Below are positions 52,605-63,918 of a stretch of DNA of 64,000 bases, one piece after another (within the stretch, counting starts at the first letter, position 1; every line of letters starts with the position of its first letter). The notes beneath the pieces are model-generated. The model saw only the letters and a program-made list of their open reading frames with translations. It was not told the origin of the DNA and did not search any database. The translations under genes were made by a program, and so were the position numbers. The stretch spans positions 1,364,001-1,428,000 of the forward strand of contig NZ_CP016448.1 in NCBI RefSeq assembly GCF_001713355.1, in the 5' to 3' direction. The stretch is from Methyloversatilis sp. RAC08 (GTDB lineage: Bacteria > Pseudomonadota > Gammaproteobacteria > Burkholderiales > Rhodocyclaceae).

Positions 52605-53720
52605 ATGGCCATCAACACCCGGTTCGGCGCCAGTGAATCGACCGATCCGGCGCAGGCCGTGGCGGAACTGGCCGCACTGATCGACGGCCCCGACATGGAT
52701 GCGGTGCTGTTCTTCTGTTCCCCGGATTTCGACCTGCAGGCCCTCGGGCTCGCGCTGAAGGACCGCTTCACCTGCCCGACCATAGGCTGCACGTCGTGCG
52801 GCCACTTCGGCCCCGACGGCTTCCAGCGCTCGGGCATCCTCGGTGTCGCCATTTCCGGCGGCGGCATACAGCTGCGCCCCTACCTCGTCACGCCGCTGGC
52901 CAGCCATGCCGAACAGGTGGCCGTCATCGCGGACGACATCCGTGCAACGCGCGAAAGCGATCCCCACCGGCACCGCTTCGGAATGCTGCTGGTCGATGGC
53001 CTGTCGATGGCCGAAGAACGGCTGGTCGCCGAGCTGTACCGGAGGGTCGGCAATCTGCCGATCATCGGCGGCTCGGCCGGTGACAATCTGTTGTTCAAGC
53101 ATACCCACGTCTACGCCGGCGACGGCCGCTTCCTGTCTGACGCCGCGGTGTTCGCGCTATTCGCCAGCGAACGGCCGGTGACCGCCTTCAAGTCGCAGCA
53201 CTTCGCGCCCGGACCCATCGAACTGGTGATCACCGGCGCCGATCCTGACAAGCGCATCGTCCACGAAATGAACGGCGAACCGGCGGCAATCGCCTACGCC
53301 GAGGCGCTCGGCCTGTCTGTGGCCGAGCTGACACCGTGCGTGTTTTCGCGCCACCCGCTGGTGCTGTCCATCGGCGGCAATGCCCTGGTGCGTTCCATCC
53401 GGAACATGAACGAAGACCTTTCACTGTCCTGCCTCTGCGCGATCGACGAAGGGCTGATCGTTACCCTCGGCAAGGCGCTCGACCCACTGCAGACGATTAC
53501 CAGCGCCTTCGCCGAACTGCACCGCACGATGCCGGCGCCGGCGCTGGTGATCGGTTGCGACTGCATCCTGCGCCGGCTCGAATTCGAGCAGACCCGGATC
53601 GACCAGGATATGAGCGAATTGATGGCGCTGAACCGCGTATTCGGATTCTTCACCTATGGTGAACAGTACAACGGCGTGCATGTTAACCAGACGCTGACCG
53701 CGATCGCCATCGGAGGCTGA
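52605..53720 (+). CDS. FIST N/C-domain sensory protein (first module)
   Basis: 371 residues behind GAGGAGAG. FIST-N is at about 20-200 (VLFFCSPDFDLQALG; TIGCTSCGHFGPDGF; LPIIGGSAGDNLLF) and FIST-C at about 215-350 (ELTPCVFSRHPLVLSIGG; VLRSIR-like segment; LVIGCDCILRRLE). FIST domains are predicted to bind small ligands such as amino acids and are linked to signal transduction. No membrane segment, so cytoplasmic. It precedes a kinase and two regulators with a two-base gap. Confidence 0.9.
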   Translation: MAINTRFGASESTDPAQAVAELAALIDGPDMDAVLFFCSPDFDLQALGLALKDRFTCPTIGCTSCGHFGPDGFQRSGILGVAISGGGIQLRPYLVTPLASHAEQVAVIADDIRATRESDPHRHRFGMLLVDGLSMAEERLVAELYRRVGNLPIIGGSAGDNLLFKHTHVYAGDGRFLSDAAVFALFASERPVTAFKSQHFAPGPIELVITGADPDKRIVHEMNGEPAAIAYAEALGLSVAELTPCVFSRHPLVLSIGGNALVRSIRNMNEDLSLSCLCAIDEGLIVTLGKALDPLQTITSAFAELHRTMPAPALVIGCDCILRRLEFEQTRIDQDMSELMALNRVFGFFTYGEQYNGVHVNQTLTAIAIGG

Positions 53721-53722
53721 AC

Positions 53723-54841
53723 ATGTCGCTTTCCCCCGCATCCGACGCACTGTCCGCAGACACGGTCCCGGCCGTCGAACACGAACGCAAGCTGCGGGCG
53801 CGCGACAAGACCATCGATATCCTCAAGAAGCGCATTCAGCAGCAGGCCGACGGCGATGGCGCCTCGTCCTTCACCCTGCTCGAACAGACCCTCAACCTGA
53901 GCAAGGTGATCGCGCTCAAGACCGAAGAACTCGAGCGCGAACGACAGGAACTGCAGAAGGCGCTGACCGACCTGCGACTGGCGCAATCGCAGGTGCTGCA
54001 GGCGCAGAAGATGGAATCCATCGGCCAGCTGGCGGCCGGCATCGCGCACGAAATCAACACGCCGACGCAGTATGTCGCCGACAACATCGGCTTCATCGGC
54101 ATGGCGACCGCAAGCCTGATGATGCTGCTCGACAGGTCACTGCAGGTGGTCGATGCCACCCGCGCGGGGCAACCTGCCGACGCGCTGGTCGCGGAGTTGG
54201 ATGCAGCGCTGAAGAAGGCCAGACTCGACTACCTGCGCCGTCAGATACCCGAAGCGCTCGCCCAGTCGAAGGACGGGCTGGATCACGTTGCGCGCATCGT
54301 TAGCGCAATGAAGGAGTTCTCGCACCCGTCAAGAGGCGGCAAGGAGCTGCTCGACATCCGCGACGTGATCAACACGACCGTTACCGTGGCGCGCAGCGAA
54401 TGGAAGTACGTCGCCGAACTTGAAACCCGCTATGCCGACGATCTGCCGGCGCTGTATTGCATGCGCGACATGATCGGTCAGGTCATCCTCAATCTGGTGG
54501 TCAACGCGGCACATGCCGTGGCCGACACATTGCAGAGCGGCCTGCGCGACAAGGGCCGCATCTGCATCACGGTCGAGCGGGCGGGCGAACGGCACCTGGC
54601 CATCAGTGTCGCCGACGACGGCAGTGGCATCCCGGAAGCCATCCGCGGCCGCATCTTCGACCCCTTCTTCACCACCAAACCGGTCGGCAAGGGCACCGGT
54701 CAGGGACTGGCCATCGTCTATTCGACGGTGGTCGACAAGCACGGCGGAGAAATCCGCTGTGACTCGGAAGTCGGCCATGGCACTTGCTTCACGATGCGCC
54801 TGCCGCTTTCTGCCGACAACGGCGAAGCGCCATGGAAGTAG
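53723..54841 (+). CDS. Soluble histidine kinase paired with the FIST sensor
   Basis: 372 residues. Coiled coil at about 70-100 (ALKTEELERERQELQKALTD), HisKA with His109 (AAGIAHEINTPTQYV), and an HATPase with N, G1 and G2 boxes (VILNLVVNAAHAVADT; ADDGSGIPEAIRG; GKGTGQGLAIVYS). It has no sensor or membrane domain, so the FIST protein encoded just upstream is the likely input. It overlaps the next gene by ten bases. Confidence 0.93.
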   Translation: MSLSPASDALSADTVPAVEHERKLRARDKTIDILKKRIQQQADGDGASSFTLLEQTLNLSKVIALKTEELERERQELQKALTDLRLAQSQVLQAQKMESIGQLAAGIAHEINTPTQYVADNIGFIGMATASLMMLLDRSLQVVDATRAGQPADALVAELDAALKKARLDYLRRQIPEALAQSKDGLDHVARIVSAMKEFSHPSRGGKELLDIRDVINTTVTVARSEWKYVAELETRYADDLPALYCMRDMIGQVILNLVVNAAHAVADTLQSGLRDKGRICITVERAGERHLAISVADDGSGIPEAIRGRIFDPFFTTKPVGKGTGQGLAIVYSTVVDKHGGEIRCDSEVGHGTCFTMRLPLSADNGEAPWK

Positions 54842-55941
54842 TTTTCGTCGACGACGAAAGCCGGGTGCTCGCCGGCATCGAACGCACGCTGGCGATGAAC
54901 GACACGGGCTGGAACTGCCGCTTCTTCACCAGCGGCCCGGCAGCGCTCGATGCGATCACCGACTGCCCGGCCGACGTGGTCGTGTCCGACATGCGCATGC
55001 CCTTCATGGACGGCGCTGCCCTGCTGGGCAAGGTGCGCGAGCAATGGCCCGGTACGCTGCGCATCATTCTGTCCGGCTATTCGGACACGGAATGCGCACT
55101 GCGCATGCTCGACGTGGCGCACCAGTTCGTTTCCAAACCCTGCGACAACGCGGTGCTGCTCTCCACGCTGGAAGGCGCGCTGTCGCTGCGTGCCCTGTTC
55201 AAGGACCCATCGGTAAGGGACGTCATCGGCCGGGTGAACCGCCTGCCGTCGGCTCCCCGCGTATTCGCCGAACTGACCCGTCTGCTGGCCGACCCGGCCA
55301 GCGACGCCCGCCAGGTGTCGCGCCTGCTCGGCAGCGACCCTGCGCTGAGTGCGCGCATCATGCAGCTGGCCAATTCCGCCTATTTCACCGGTGGCGGCGG
55401 CGGGGCGATCAGAAGTGTCGGCGATGCGATCAACCGGCTCGGCATCGACCAGGTACGCCTGCTGGTGCTGGCCTCGCACGTGTTCGCCGACGCAGCCGAA
55501 GACCCCTTCGTGGATCATCTGCAGCGGCGATCGATGCAGGCCTCGCAACTGGCGACGCAGATTGCTGCCGGCGGCAAACCGCAGGCAGCGACCGCTGCAC
55601 TGCTTGCCCGCATCGGACTGCTGGTGCACGACCTGCGCGACAACGCCGGGCAGGAAGCGAAGACCGGCTGCGACACGCCGCTGCAGGCGGCTGTCGGCGC
55701 CTATCTGCTGGCGTTGTGGGGACTGCCGATGGACATCGTCGATGCCGTCGCCCGCCACACCCATCCGGGCCGCACTGCCGCCACCGGCTTCGGTCTGGCG
55801 GGTGCCGTGCACGTCGCCGTTGCGCTGGCCAACGGACAGCCCCCCGACCTCGCCTATCTCGAACATACCGGCGTGCTTGACCAGTGGCCGCACTGGCAGG
55901 CCAGCAATGCCGCGCTTACCCCGGACCCTGACGATGACTGA
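54832..55941 (+). CDS. Response regulator with HDOD output domain
   Basis: 369 residues from ATG 54832, inside the kinase 3' end. Receiver domain with Asp53 (DVVVSDMRMPFMDG), then a HDOD domain at about 140-340 (VNRLPSAPRVFAELTRLL; ILSGYSD switch; LGSDPALSARIMQLANSAYF; INRLGIDQVRLLVLA). HDOD proteins are HD-fold relatives without known hydrolase activity and often control signalling or c-di-GMP partners. Confidence 0.92.
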   Translation: MEVVFVDDESRVLAGIERTLAMNDTGWNCRFFTSGPAALDAITDCPADVVVSDMRMPFMDGAALLGKVREQWPGTLRIILSGYSDTECALRMLDVAHQFVSKPCDNAVLLSTLEGALSLRALFKDPSVRDVIGRVNRLPSAPRVFAELTRLLADPASDARQVSRLLGSDPALSARIMQLANSAYFTGGGGGAIRSVGDAINRLGIDQVRLLVLASHVFADAAEDPFVDHLQRRSMQASQLATQIAAGGKPQAATAALLARIGLLVHDLRDNAGQEAKTGCDTPLQAAVGAYLLALWGLPMDIVDAVARHTHPGRTAATGFGLAGAVHVAVALANGQPPDLAYLEHTGVLDQWPHWQASNAALTPDPDDD

Positions 55942-57061
55942 AGACACCCTGCCTCGCGTGCTCTGCGTGGACGACGAACCAAACCTGCTGTCGGCAATGG
56001 AACGCGCGCTGCACGGCCGCTTCGACGTGGTGGTCGCCAACGGCGGCGTGGCTGCGCTGGACGCGATGCAGTGGGGCGAGCCGTTCGCGGTCATCGTGTC
56101 CGACATGCGCATGCCGGGCATGGACGGCGCCGCCTTCCTCGCCCACGCGCGCGAACTGGCGCCCGACTCCGTACGCGTGCTGCTGACCGGTCAGGCGGAT
56201 GTCGAATCGTCGATCGCCGCCATCAACCGCGGCGCCATCTTCCGCTACCTGTGCAAACCCTGCCCCACCGAAACGCTGATCGCCACGCTCGATGAAGCGG
56301 TGCGCCAGCATGACCGGACACGTGCCGAGAAGGCACTGCTCGAAACCACGCTCACCGCAGCGGTCAACACGCTGACCGAGGTGCTCGCCATGGTGGCGCC
56401 CTGGGCCTTCCAGCGCGCCAGCTTCGCCCACTCGGCGGTGCAGCATGCGCTGTCCCGACTCGAGTGGTCGGACGGCTGGATCTACAGCATCGCGGCCGCG
56501 CTGAGCCAGCTCGGCTGTGTCGGCATACCGCCCGAGCTGATGCAGGCGGACGCCGCGCAGCGCCCACTCAACGCCGACGAGAAAAAGCTGTTGCGCGAAC
56601 ATCCGGAGGTGGCCAGCCGGCTGGTGGCGGCCATTCCGCGCCTGGAACTGGCGGCCGAAATCATCCGCTGGCAGACGGACAATCCGCCGCCCGGGGTGCC
56701 GCTTGAAGTCATACGCGGTGCGCCGCTGCTGCGCGCTGCGCTGGAACTTGAACGCGACTGGTCGCACACCAAGGCCATGCGCAGCCCACGCGAAGTGCTG
56801 CGCACCGTGCGTCCGCCCATACCCGACTACATCGTGAAGGCATTGTCCGATTTCCGCAGCGAGGTGAACCACCACCGTGCAGCACGCGTACGCGATCTGG
56901 TGCCGGGCTGGGTCGTGGATGAGGACGTGCGCTGCACCAACGGACTGATGGTGCTGTCGCGTGGTCATGAACTGACCGATACGGCGATCGCCGCGCTGAG
57001 CAGGCTGCTCGCCGCACACGCCATCCGCGAACCGATACGGGTGTGCAGCCACGCTGACTGA
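55934..57061 (+). CDS. Response regulator with degenerate HD-type output domain
   Basis: 375 residues from ATG 55934, overlapping the HDOD gene by eight bases. Receiver with Asp57 (AVIVSDMRMPGMDGAAFLA) and the typical RpfG-like LTGQADVESSIAAINRGAIF. The remaining region looks like an HD-GYP domain but the metal HD pair is replaced (AAALSQLGCVGIPPELM where LHDIGK is expected) and no GYP is seen. It is probably not a c-di-GMP phosphodiesterase but a binding or docking domain. Confidence 0.85.
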   Translation: MTEDTLPRVLCVDDEPNLLSAMERALHGRFDVVVANGGVAALDAMQWGEPFAVIVSDMRMPGMDGAAFLAHARELAPDSVRVLLTGQADVESSIAAINRGAIFRYLCKPCPTETLIATLDEAVRQHDRTRAEKALLETTLTAAVNTLTEVLAMVAPWAFQRASFAHSAVQHALSRLEWSDGWIYSIAAALSQLGCVGIPPELMQADAAQRPLNADEKKLLREHPEVASRLVAAIPRLELAAEIIRWQTDNPPPGVPLEVIRGAPLLRAALELERDWSHTKAMRSPREVLRTVRPPIPDYIVKALSDFRSEVNHHRAARVRDLVPGWVVDEDVRCTNGLMVLSRGHELTDTAIAALSRLLAAHAIREPIRVCSHAD

Positions 57062-57234
57062 AGCACGCCCGCCGCAAGCTCACACAGCGGATTCCGGAAC
57101 ATTAAGCCGGGTTAACAAACCATGCGCCGATCGGACCAGCGCCCCCATCAATCTGCATCACGGCAGCATCACGCGCGCTGAATACCCTGCTTTCACCTTG
57201 TCGTTCGCAAGGCATTCAATCAGGGAGTCCAATA

Positions 57235-58620
57235 ATGCAGTTCCGCAAACTCGCCATAGCTGCCGCCATTGGCCTGATGGGCGCTTCCGCCCACCAGGTT
57301 TCCGCGGCCGACAACACCTACTTCGACAATTTTGCTGCGCTGCCGGGCAATGTCGCCGCCGGCTCGCTGCCGGAAAGCGCACCGCTGCAACTGTCGTCGC
57401 CGTTCTTCTCGCAGAAGGTTCTGGCCGATCGCAACACCCAGCTCGGTCTCGGCGAATCGAACAGCGGCAACTGGGACATGATCACCGCCAACGAAACCGG
57501 CACCGATGCCGGCCGTTACCTCTACGCACCGTTCGAAACGGGCGCGGGCGGCGTGCAGCGCACCGACCTGTGGACCGGCGTCACCAAGACCATCGTGGCG
57601 TCGGGTACGCAGGGCTTCGTGTCCGGTGACTTCTCGCGCTGGACCCCGTGGGGCACCTACATGACGGCTGAAGAGTCGTGGGGCACGAACAGCACCAAGG
57701 GTCGCCTGTTTGAAGTGACCAACCCGCTTGCCGACACCAACACTGCCGATTTCGTGCATCGCAACGTGGTGCCGCGCGTGTCGCACGAAGGTGGTGCATT
57801 CGACAAGAACAACAGCTTCTATTTCATCGACGAATTCAACGGCGGTTCGATCTACAAGTACGTATCGGCCGCACCGGCTGCCACCATCGGCAACAGCTAC
57901 TTCGACAAGGGTCAGACCTTCGTTCTGAAGACCAACGGCGGCAGCAATTCGAATGCCGTCGGCGCTTCGACCTGGGAAGCCATCACGACCGGCACCGGTA
58001 CTCCGCTGGCCACCACCGCTGGCGCGATGCTGAACATGGGCGGCGGCAGCTTCTCGATGGACGGCCGTGCCGCGGCCGACATGGTCGGCGGCACCAACTA
58101 CCAGCGTCCGGAAGACATCGAACTGCAGACGTTGGCGAATGGCGATGAACTGCTGTACATCGCCACCACGACCACCAACGAGGTGTATTCGCTGAATCTC
58201 GCCACCAACGAAATGAAGCTGTTCGTCAGCCGCGCGACCTTCAATTCGGTCACCGGTGCCGCCGTCGGCAGCGAATTCACCAGTCCGGACAATGTGGCGA
58301 TCGATGCCAACGGCAACATCTACATCAGCGAAGACCAGCCGGGCGGTCGCGCGGACATCTGGTTTGCGAATGATGCCGACCGAGATGGCGTGGCGGAGTC
58401 CATCAGCCGCTGGGCGTCGATGTCGACCGTGGGTGCAGAGCCGACTGGCCTGTACTTCGACAAGTTCAACCCGAATGTTGCCTACGTCAACATCCAGCAC
58501 CCGGCGAGCGGCAACGACACGCTGCTGCAGATCACGGCCGTGCCGGAGCCGGAAACCTATGTCATGTTCCTCGCCGGCCTCGGCCTGATGGGTCTGATGG
58601 CGCGTCGCCGCGTCGGCTGA
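57235..58620 (+). CDS. PhoX-like (DUF839) protein with PEP-CTERM anchor
   Basis: 461 residues behind AGGGAG. Signal peptide 1-24. The body is a beta-propeller like the DUF839/PhoX family: NWDMITANETGTDAGRYLYA, FSRWTPWGTYMTAEESWG, SHEGGAFDKNNSFYFIDEFN and YQRPEDIELQ near 290, NVAIDANGNIYISEDQPGG near 360. The C-terminus has VPEPETYVMFLAGLGLMGLM and RRR, a PEP-CTERM sorting signal. It may be a calcium-dependent phosphatase or esterase exposed at the cell surface; activity is inference. Followed by a strong terminator. Confidence 0.88.
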   Translation: MQFRKLAIAAAIGLMGASAHQVSAADNTYFDNFAALPGNVAAGSLPESAPLQLSSPFFSQKVLADRNTQLGLGESNSGNWDMITANETGTDAGRYLYAPFETGAGGVQRTDLWTGVTKTIVASGTQGFVSGDFSRWTPWGTYMTAEESWGTNSTKGRLFEVTNPLADTNTADFVHRNVVPRVSHEGGAFDKNNSFYFIDEFNGGSIYKYVSAAPAATIGNSYFDKGQTFVLKTNGGSNSNAVGASTWEAITTGTGTPLATTAGAMLNMGGGSFSMDGRAAADMVGGTNYQRPEDIELQTLANGDELLYIATTTTNEVYSLNLATNEMKLFVSRATFNSVTGAAVGSEFTSPDNVAIDANGNIYISEDQPGGRADIWFANDADRDGVAESISRWASMSTVGAEPTGLYFDKFNPNVAYVNIQHPASGNDTLLQITAVPEPETYVMFLAGLGLMGLMARRRVG

Positions 58621-58645
58621 TCCTTCGCCAGCACCGCAGCAACGG

Positions 58646-58670
58646 GAGGGGGCTTCGGCCCCCTCTTTTT
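58646..58670 (+). terminator. Rho-independent terminator of the PhoX-like gene
   Basis: GAGGGGGC, loop TTCG, GCCCCCTC followed by TTTTT. A perfect 8-base-pair GC stem with a stable UUCG tetraloop and a U-run, 25 bases after the stop codon. Confidence 0.93.
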
Positions 58671-58711
58671 CGTCCGGCATGTGCAGTCCCTGCGCGCGGC
58701 AACACGCACCT

Positions 58712-60673
<1,962 letters not shown>

Positions 60674-60686
60674 GTCATTGCGCGCA

Positions 60687-61799
60687 TCAGCCCTCGATCA
60701 GGGCCATGACGGACGTCTTGTTGTAGAACTCGAGAAACTCGCGTCCGCTGTTCGCGATTTCGCCCAGCGTCAGGGCGCCGAACAGCGGCTCGCCGCGGTC
60801 CACCGCATCCAGTTCGCGCCCGAAGTCTTCGCCGAGGTAGAGCACGCGGGATATGCAGTCGATGAACATGCGCGTCGCGCGCACAGGCGGCTCGCCGTCA
60901 AAAGCATCGGCCGCCTTGCGCACCGTCTGGGCGGCGGCAGCGAGCAGGTTTTCCGGCGCACCACGCAGCACATGTACGAAGGCGCCTTCCGGCACCTCGC
61001 CGACACACACCAGCGCGCCCCTCTCGCCCACCATCAGCGGGTCGCGGACGACCACCTCGCTGTCCAGCCGGCGTATGCCGAAGGGGAAGCCCTTCGCAAT
61101 GTCGAAGAACCCGGCGGCATCCAGCGTGGCGCCTGCCAGCGGCTCGACATGTTCCCGATAGACGTCGAAAGCCGGACGACCATTCAGCGTGAGTATGGTG
61201 TTGCGGTCGGAGGCGGTCACCTTGAGTGCGTCGGACACCACCTGCCAGCCGTGCGCCACACCGATGCCGCTGCGCAGATCGGTGCCGGCCAGCACGACGG
61301 CGTCCTGCAGCAGCCCGCGCGGCGTGATCAGGCAAGGCTTCTGCACGAGACTCAGCGAGCCGGCACCGCCACCGATGTAGTTGGGCAGCAGGCCGAAGTT
61401 CTCGAACAAGGCGGTAATGGTGGCGCCGATCCGCCTGCTGAAACCGTCGACGAACACGAACAATGTGCTCCCGGGCGAGTCCAGTCCAGCAAGCGCGGCA
61501 TCGATGTCGGTGCCGGGGTCACTCAGGTTCTCGATGATGCAGAGGCGCGGTGCCACCGGCAGACCCACCACCAGGGTGCCGCGCTCCAGGTGCTCGCGAC
61601 CGTGGATGATCTGCGGAAAAGTGCCACCGAACACCGGCCGCGCGGCTGCACGCAGCAAGGGATCAAGCTGTTCTGCCGTGAAGCCGTTGCCGTCGCACGC
61701 CAGCACCAGCAGACCACCCACACCCGGGCGTGCCGCCACATCTTCCAGCAGGGTTGCCAGCGCAGCGACGCTGCCGCTGCGATCAAGTGCGATATCCAT
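60687..61799 (-). CDS. FIST N/C-domain sensory protein (second module)
   Basis: 370 residues. FIST-N (GLLVLACDGNGFTAEQLDPLL; LFVFVDGFSRRIG; PNYIGGGAGSLS) and FIST-C (FPFGIRRLDSEVVVRDPLMV; APENLLAAAAQTVRKAADAF; MFIDCISRVLYLGEDF). It differs strongly from the FIST protein at 52605, so the two are not a recent duplication. Together with the hybrid kinase it forms a two-gene sensory unit. A hairpin lies in its leader. Confidence 0.9.
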   Translation of the reverse strand: MDIALDRSGSVAALATLLEDVAARPGVGGLLVLACDGNGFTAEQLDPLLRAAARPVFGGTFPQIIHGREHLERGTLVVGLPVAPRLCIIENLSDPGTDIDAALAGLDSPGSTLFVFVDGFSRRIGATITALFENFGLLPNYIGGGAGSLSLVQKPCLITPRGLLQDAVVLAGTDLRSGIGVAHGWQVVSDALKVTASDRNTILTLNGRPAFDVYREHVEPLAGATLDAAGFFDIAKGFPFGIRRLDSEVVVRDPLMVGERGALVCVGEVPEGAFVHVLRGAPENLLAAAAQTVRKAADAFDGEPPVRATRMFIDCISRVLYLGEDFGRELDAVDRGEPLFGALTLGEIANSGREFLEFYNKTSVMALIEG

Positions 61800-61808
61800 T
61801 TCTGCTCC

Positions 61809-61847
61809 AAAGGATCAGGCGCTCGCAGACTGAGCGCCACATCCTTT
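61809..61847. terminator. Interrupted hairpin between recG and the second FIST gene
   Basis: AAAGGAT-CA-GGCGCTC, loop GCAGACT, GAGCGCC-AC-ATCCTTT: two perfect 7-base-pair stems separated by a 2x2 internal loop. Lies 18 bases beyond the recG stop and ends ten bases before the FIST start codon. It may end recG transcription or govern FIST translation, as GGAGC lies next to it. Confidence 0.7.
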
Positions 61848-61865
61848 CCTTAACGGATAGGCACC

Positions 61866-63890
61866 TCAGGCCTTGAGCAGATCCTCGCGCCCGGCCAGCC
61901 AGCGCGCCAGATGGCGTTCGGCCGCTGCGACGTCGTCGCGCAGCAAGGTCGCTGCAGCTTCGCGCGCCAGCTCGACCAGCGCCTCGTCGAGCAGCAGGTC
62001 GGCGAAGCGCAGCAACGGCTGGCCGGACTGGCGGCTGCCGATGAATTCGCCCGGTCCGCGCAGCTTCAGGTCTTCGGCGGCGATCATGAAGCCGTCGGTG
62101 TAGGCATGGATGACGCGCAGCCGCTCGCGCGCGGTCTGCGAAAGCGGACCTTCGTACAGCAGCACGCAGGCCGATTCGCGGCTGCCGCGCCCGACCCGGC
62201 CGCGCAACTGGTGCAGTTGCGACAGGCCGAAGCGCTCCGCGTGCTCGATCACCATCAGGCTGGCATTGGGCACGTCGACGCCGACCTCGATCACCGTCGT
62301 CGCCACCAGCAGGTCGATGTCGCCGGCGACGAAGGCGGCCATCACCGCCGCCTTCTCGTCCGGCTTCATGCGGCCATGCACCAGGCCCACCTTCAGATCG
62401 GCGCACGCGGCAACCAGCTGTTCATGGGTGTCGATCGCGGTCTGCAGCTGCAGGGTTTCCGACTCTTCGATCAGCGGACATACCCAGTAGGCCTGGGCAC
62501 CGACCGCGCAGGCGTCGCGCACGCGGGCGATCACCTGTTCGCGCCGCGCCGCCGATATGAGCTTGGTCAGCACCGGCGTGCGGCCCGGCGGCAACTCGTC
62601 GATGACCGATACATCGAGGTCAGCGTAGTAGCTCATGGCCAGCGTGCGCGGGATGGGTGTGGCGCTCATCATCAGCTGGTGCGGGCTGATGCCGCCGGCC
62701 TTGGCGCGCAGCGCCAGGCGCTGGCGCACGCCGAAACGGTGCTGTTCGTCGACCACCGCCGCACCGAGGCGGGCGAAGTCGACCGCGTCCTCGATCAGCG
62801 CATGCGTGCCGACCGCCACCGGCGCCTCGCCGCTGGCGATCAGCGCCTTCATCGCGCGCTTGTCGCGCACCTTCAGGCTGCCCGACAGCCAGGCCACGCG
62901 GATACCGAGTGGCTCCAGCCAGCCGGCCAGCTTACGGTAGTGCTGTTCGGCGAGGATTTCGGTCGGCGCCATGAAGGCCGCCTGATAGCCGGCTTCGACG
63001 GCGCGCAGGCAGGCCAGCGCCGCCACCACCGTCTTGCCCGAGCCGACATCGCCCTGCAGCAGCCGCTGCATCGGAAAGGGCTGCGCCAGATCGGCGGAAA
63101 TCTCCTTCCAGGCGCGTGCCTGCGCACCGGTCAGGCGGAACGGCAGCGCGGCCATGAAGCGCTTGATCAGCGCACCCTTGCCGGCCAGTGACGGTGCGTC
63201 GCGGCTGCGCCGTGCGTCGTGCGCGCGCTTCAGGCTGATCTGCTGCGCCAGCAGTTCGTCGAACTTGATGCGCCGCCAGGCGGGTGCGAGCCGCTCATCC
63301 ATGTCGCGCAGCGATTCGCCCGGTCGCGGCCGGTGCAGCGCGTCCACCGCGTCGGCGAACGGCATCAATCCATAGTGCCGGCGCAGGGCGTCCGGCAGGC
63401 TGTCGTCAAGGCTGACGCGTGCCAGCGCATCATCGATGGCGCGTCGCAGGCTGGCCTGCGACAGGCCGGCCGTGGTCGGATAGACCGGCGTCAGGCGGTC
63501 GGGCAGCGGCGTGTCCTCACCCACGCTGCGCACGCGGGGGTGCAGCATTTCGGCGCCGAAGAAACCGGGGTTGATGTCGCCGAACAGGCGCACCCTGCGC
63601 CCTACGGCGAGCTGCTTCTGCTGCGACGGATAGAAATTGAAGAAGCGCAGCGTCACGGTGCCGCTGTCATCGAAGGCACTGACGATGAGCTGGCGGCGCG
63701 GTTTGAACTTCACCTCGCTTGCGCTCACCTCGACCTCAACCTGTACCGGCGCGCCGGCGCGCGCCTGCGCCAGCGGCGTCAGGCGGGTTTCGTCTTCGTA
63801 GCGCAGCGGAAAGTGCAGCACCAGCGCGGCGTCCGCGCCGAGGCCGAGCTTGTCCAGCGCCGCGGCGAGCGCTTCGCTCCGGGGACTCAC
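61866..63890 (-). CDS. recG: ATP-dependent DNA helicase RecG
   Basis: 674 residues from GTG 63890. The N-terminal wedge/OB region (VQVEVEVSASEVKFKPRRQL; VTLRFFNFYPSQQKQLAVG), then SF2 helicase motifs: QGDVGSGKTVVAALA, APTEILAEQHYRKL, VVDEQHRFGVRQR, MSATPIPRTLA, TTVIEVGVDVPNAS and QLRGRVGRG. It remodels stalled forks and branched DNA. Length is normal. It lies 28 bases behind a RidA-family gene. Confidence 0.97.
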   Translation of the reverse strand: MSPRSEALAAALDKLGLGADAALVLHFPLRYEDETRLTPLAQARAGAPVQVEVEVSASEVKFKPRRQLIVSAFDDSGTVTLRFFNFYPSQQKQLAVGRRVRLFGDINPGFFGAEMLHPRVRSVGEDTPLPDRLTPVYPTTAGLSQASLRRAIDDALARVSLDDSLPDALRRHYGLMPFADAVDALHRPRPGESLRDMDERLAPAWRRIKFDELLAQQISLKRAHDARRSRDAPSLAGKGALIKRFMAALPFRLTGAQARAWKEISADLAQPFPMQRLLQGDVGSGKTVVAALACLRAVEAGYQAAFMAPTEILAEQHYRKLAGWLEPLGIRVAWLSGSLKVRDKRAMKALIASGEAPVAVGTHALIEDAVDFARLGAAVVDEQHRFGVRQRLALRAKAGGISPHQLMMSATPIPRTLAMSYYADLDVSVIDELPPGRTPVLTKLISAARREQVIARVRDACAVGAQAYWVCPLIEESETLQLQTAIDTHEQLVAACADLKVGLVHGRMKPDEKAAVMAAFVAGDIDLLVATTVIEVGVDVPNASLMVIEHAERFGLSQLHQLRGRVGRGSRESACVLLYEGPLSQTARERLRVIHAYTDGFMIAAEDLKLRGPGEFIGSRQSGQPLLRFADLLLDEALVELAREAAATLLRDDVAAAERHLARWLAGREDLLKA

Positions 63891-63918
63891 CGCGCGGCCG
63901 ACAACAACCGGGGCCGGG

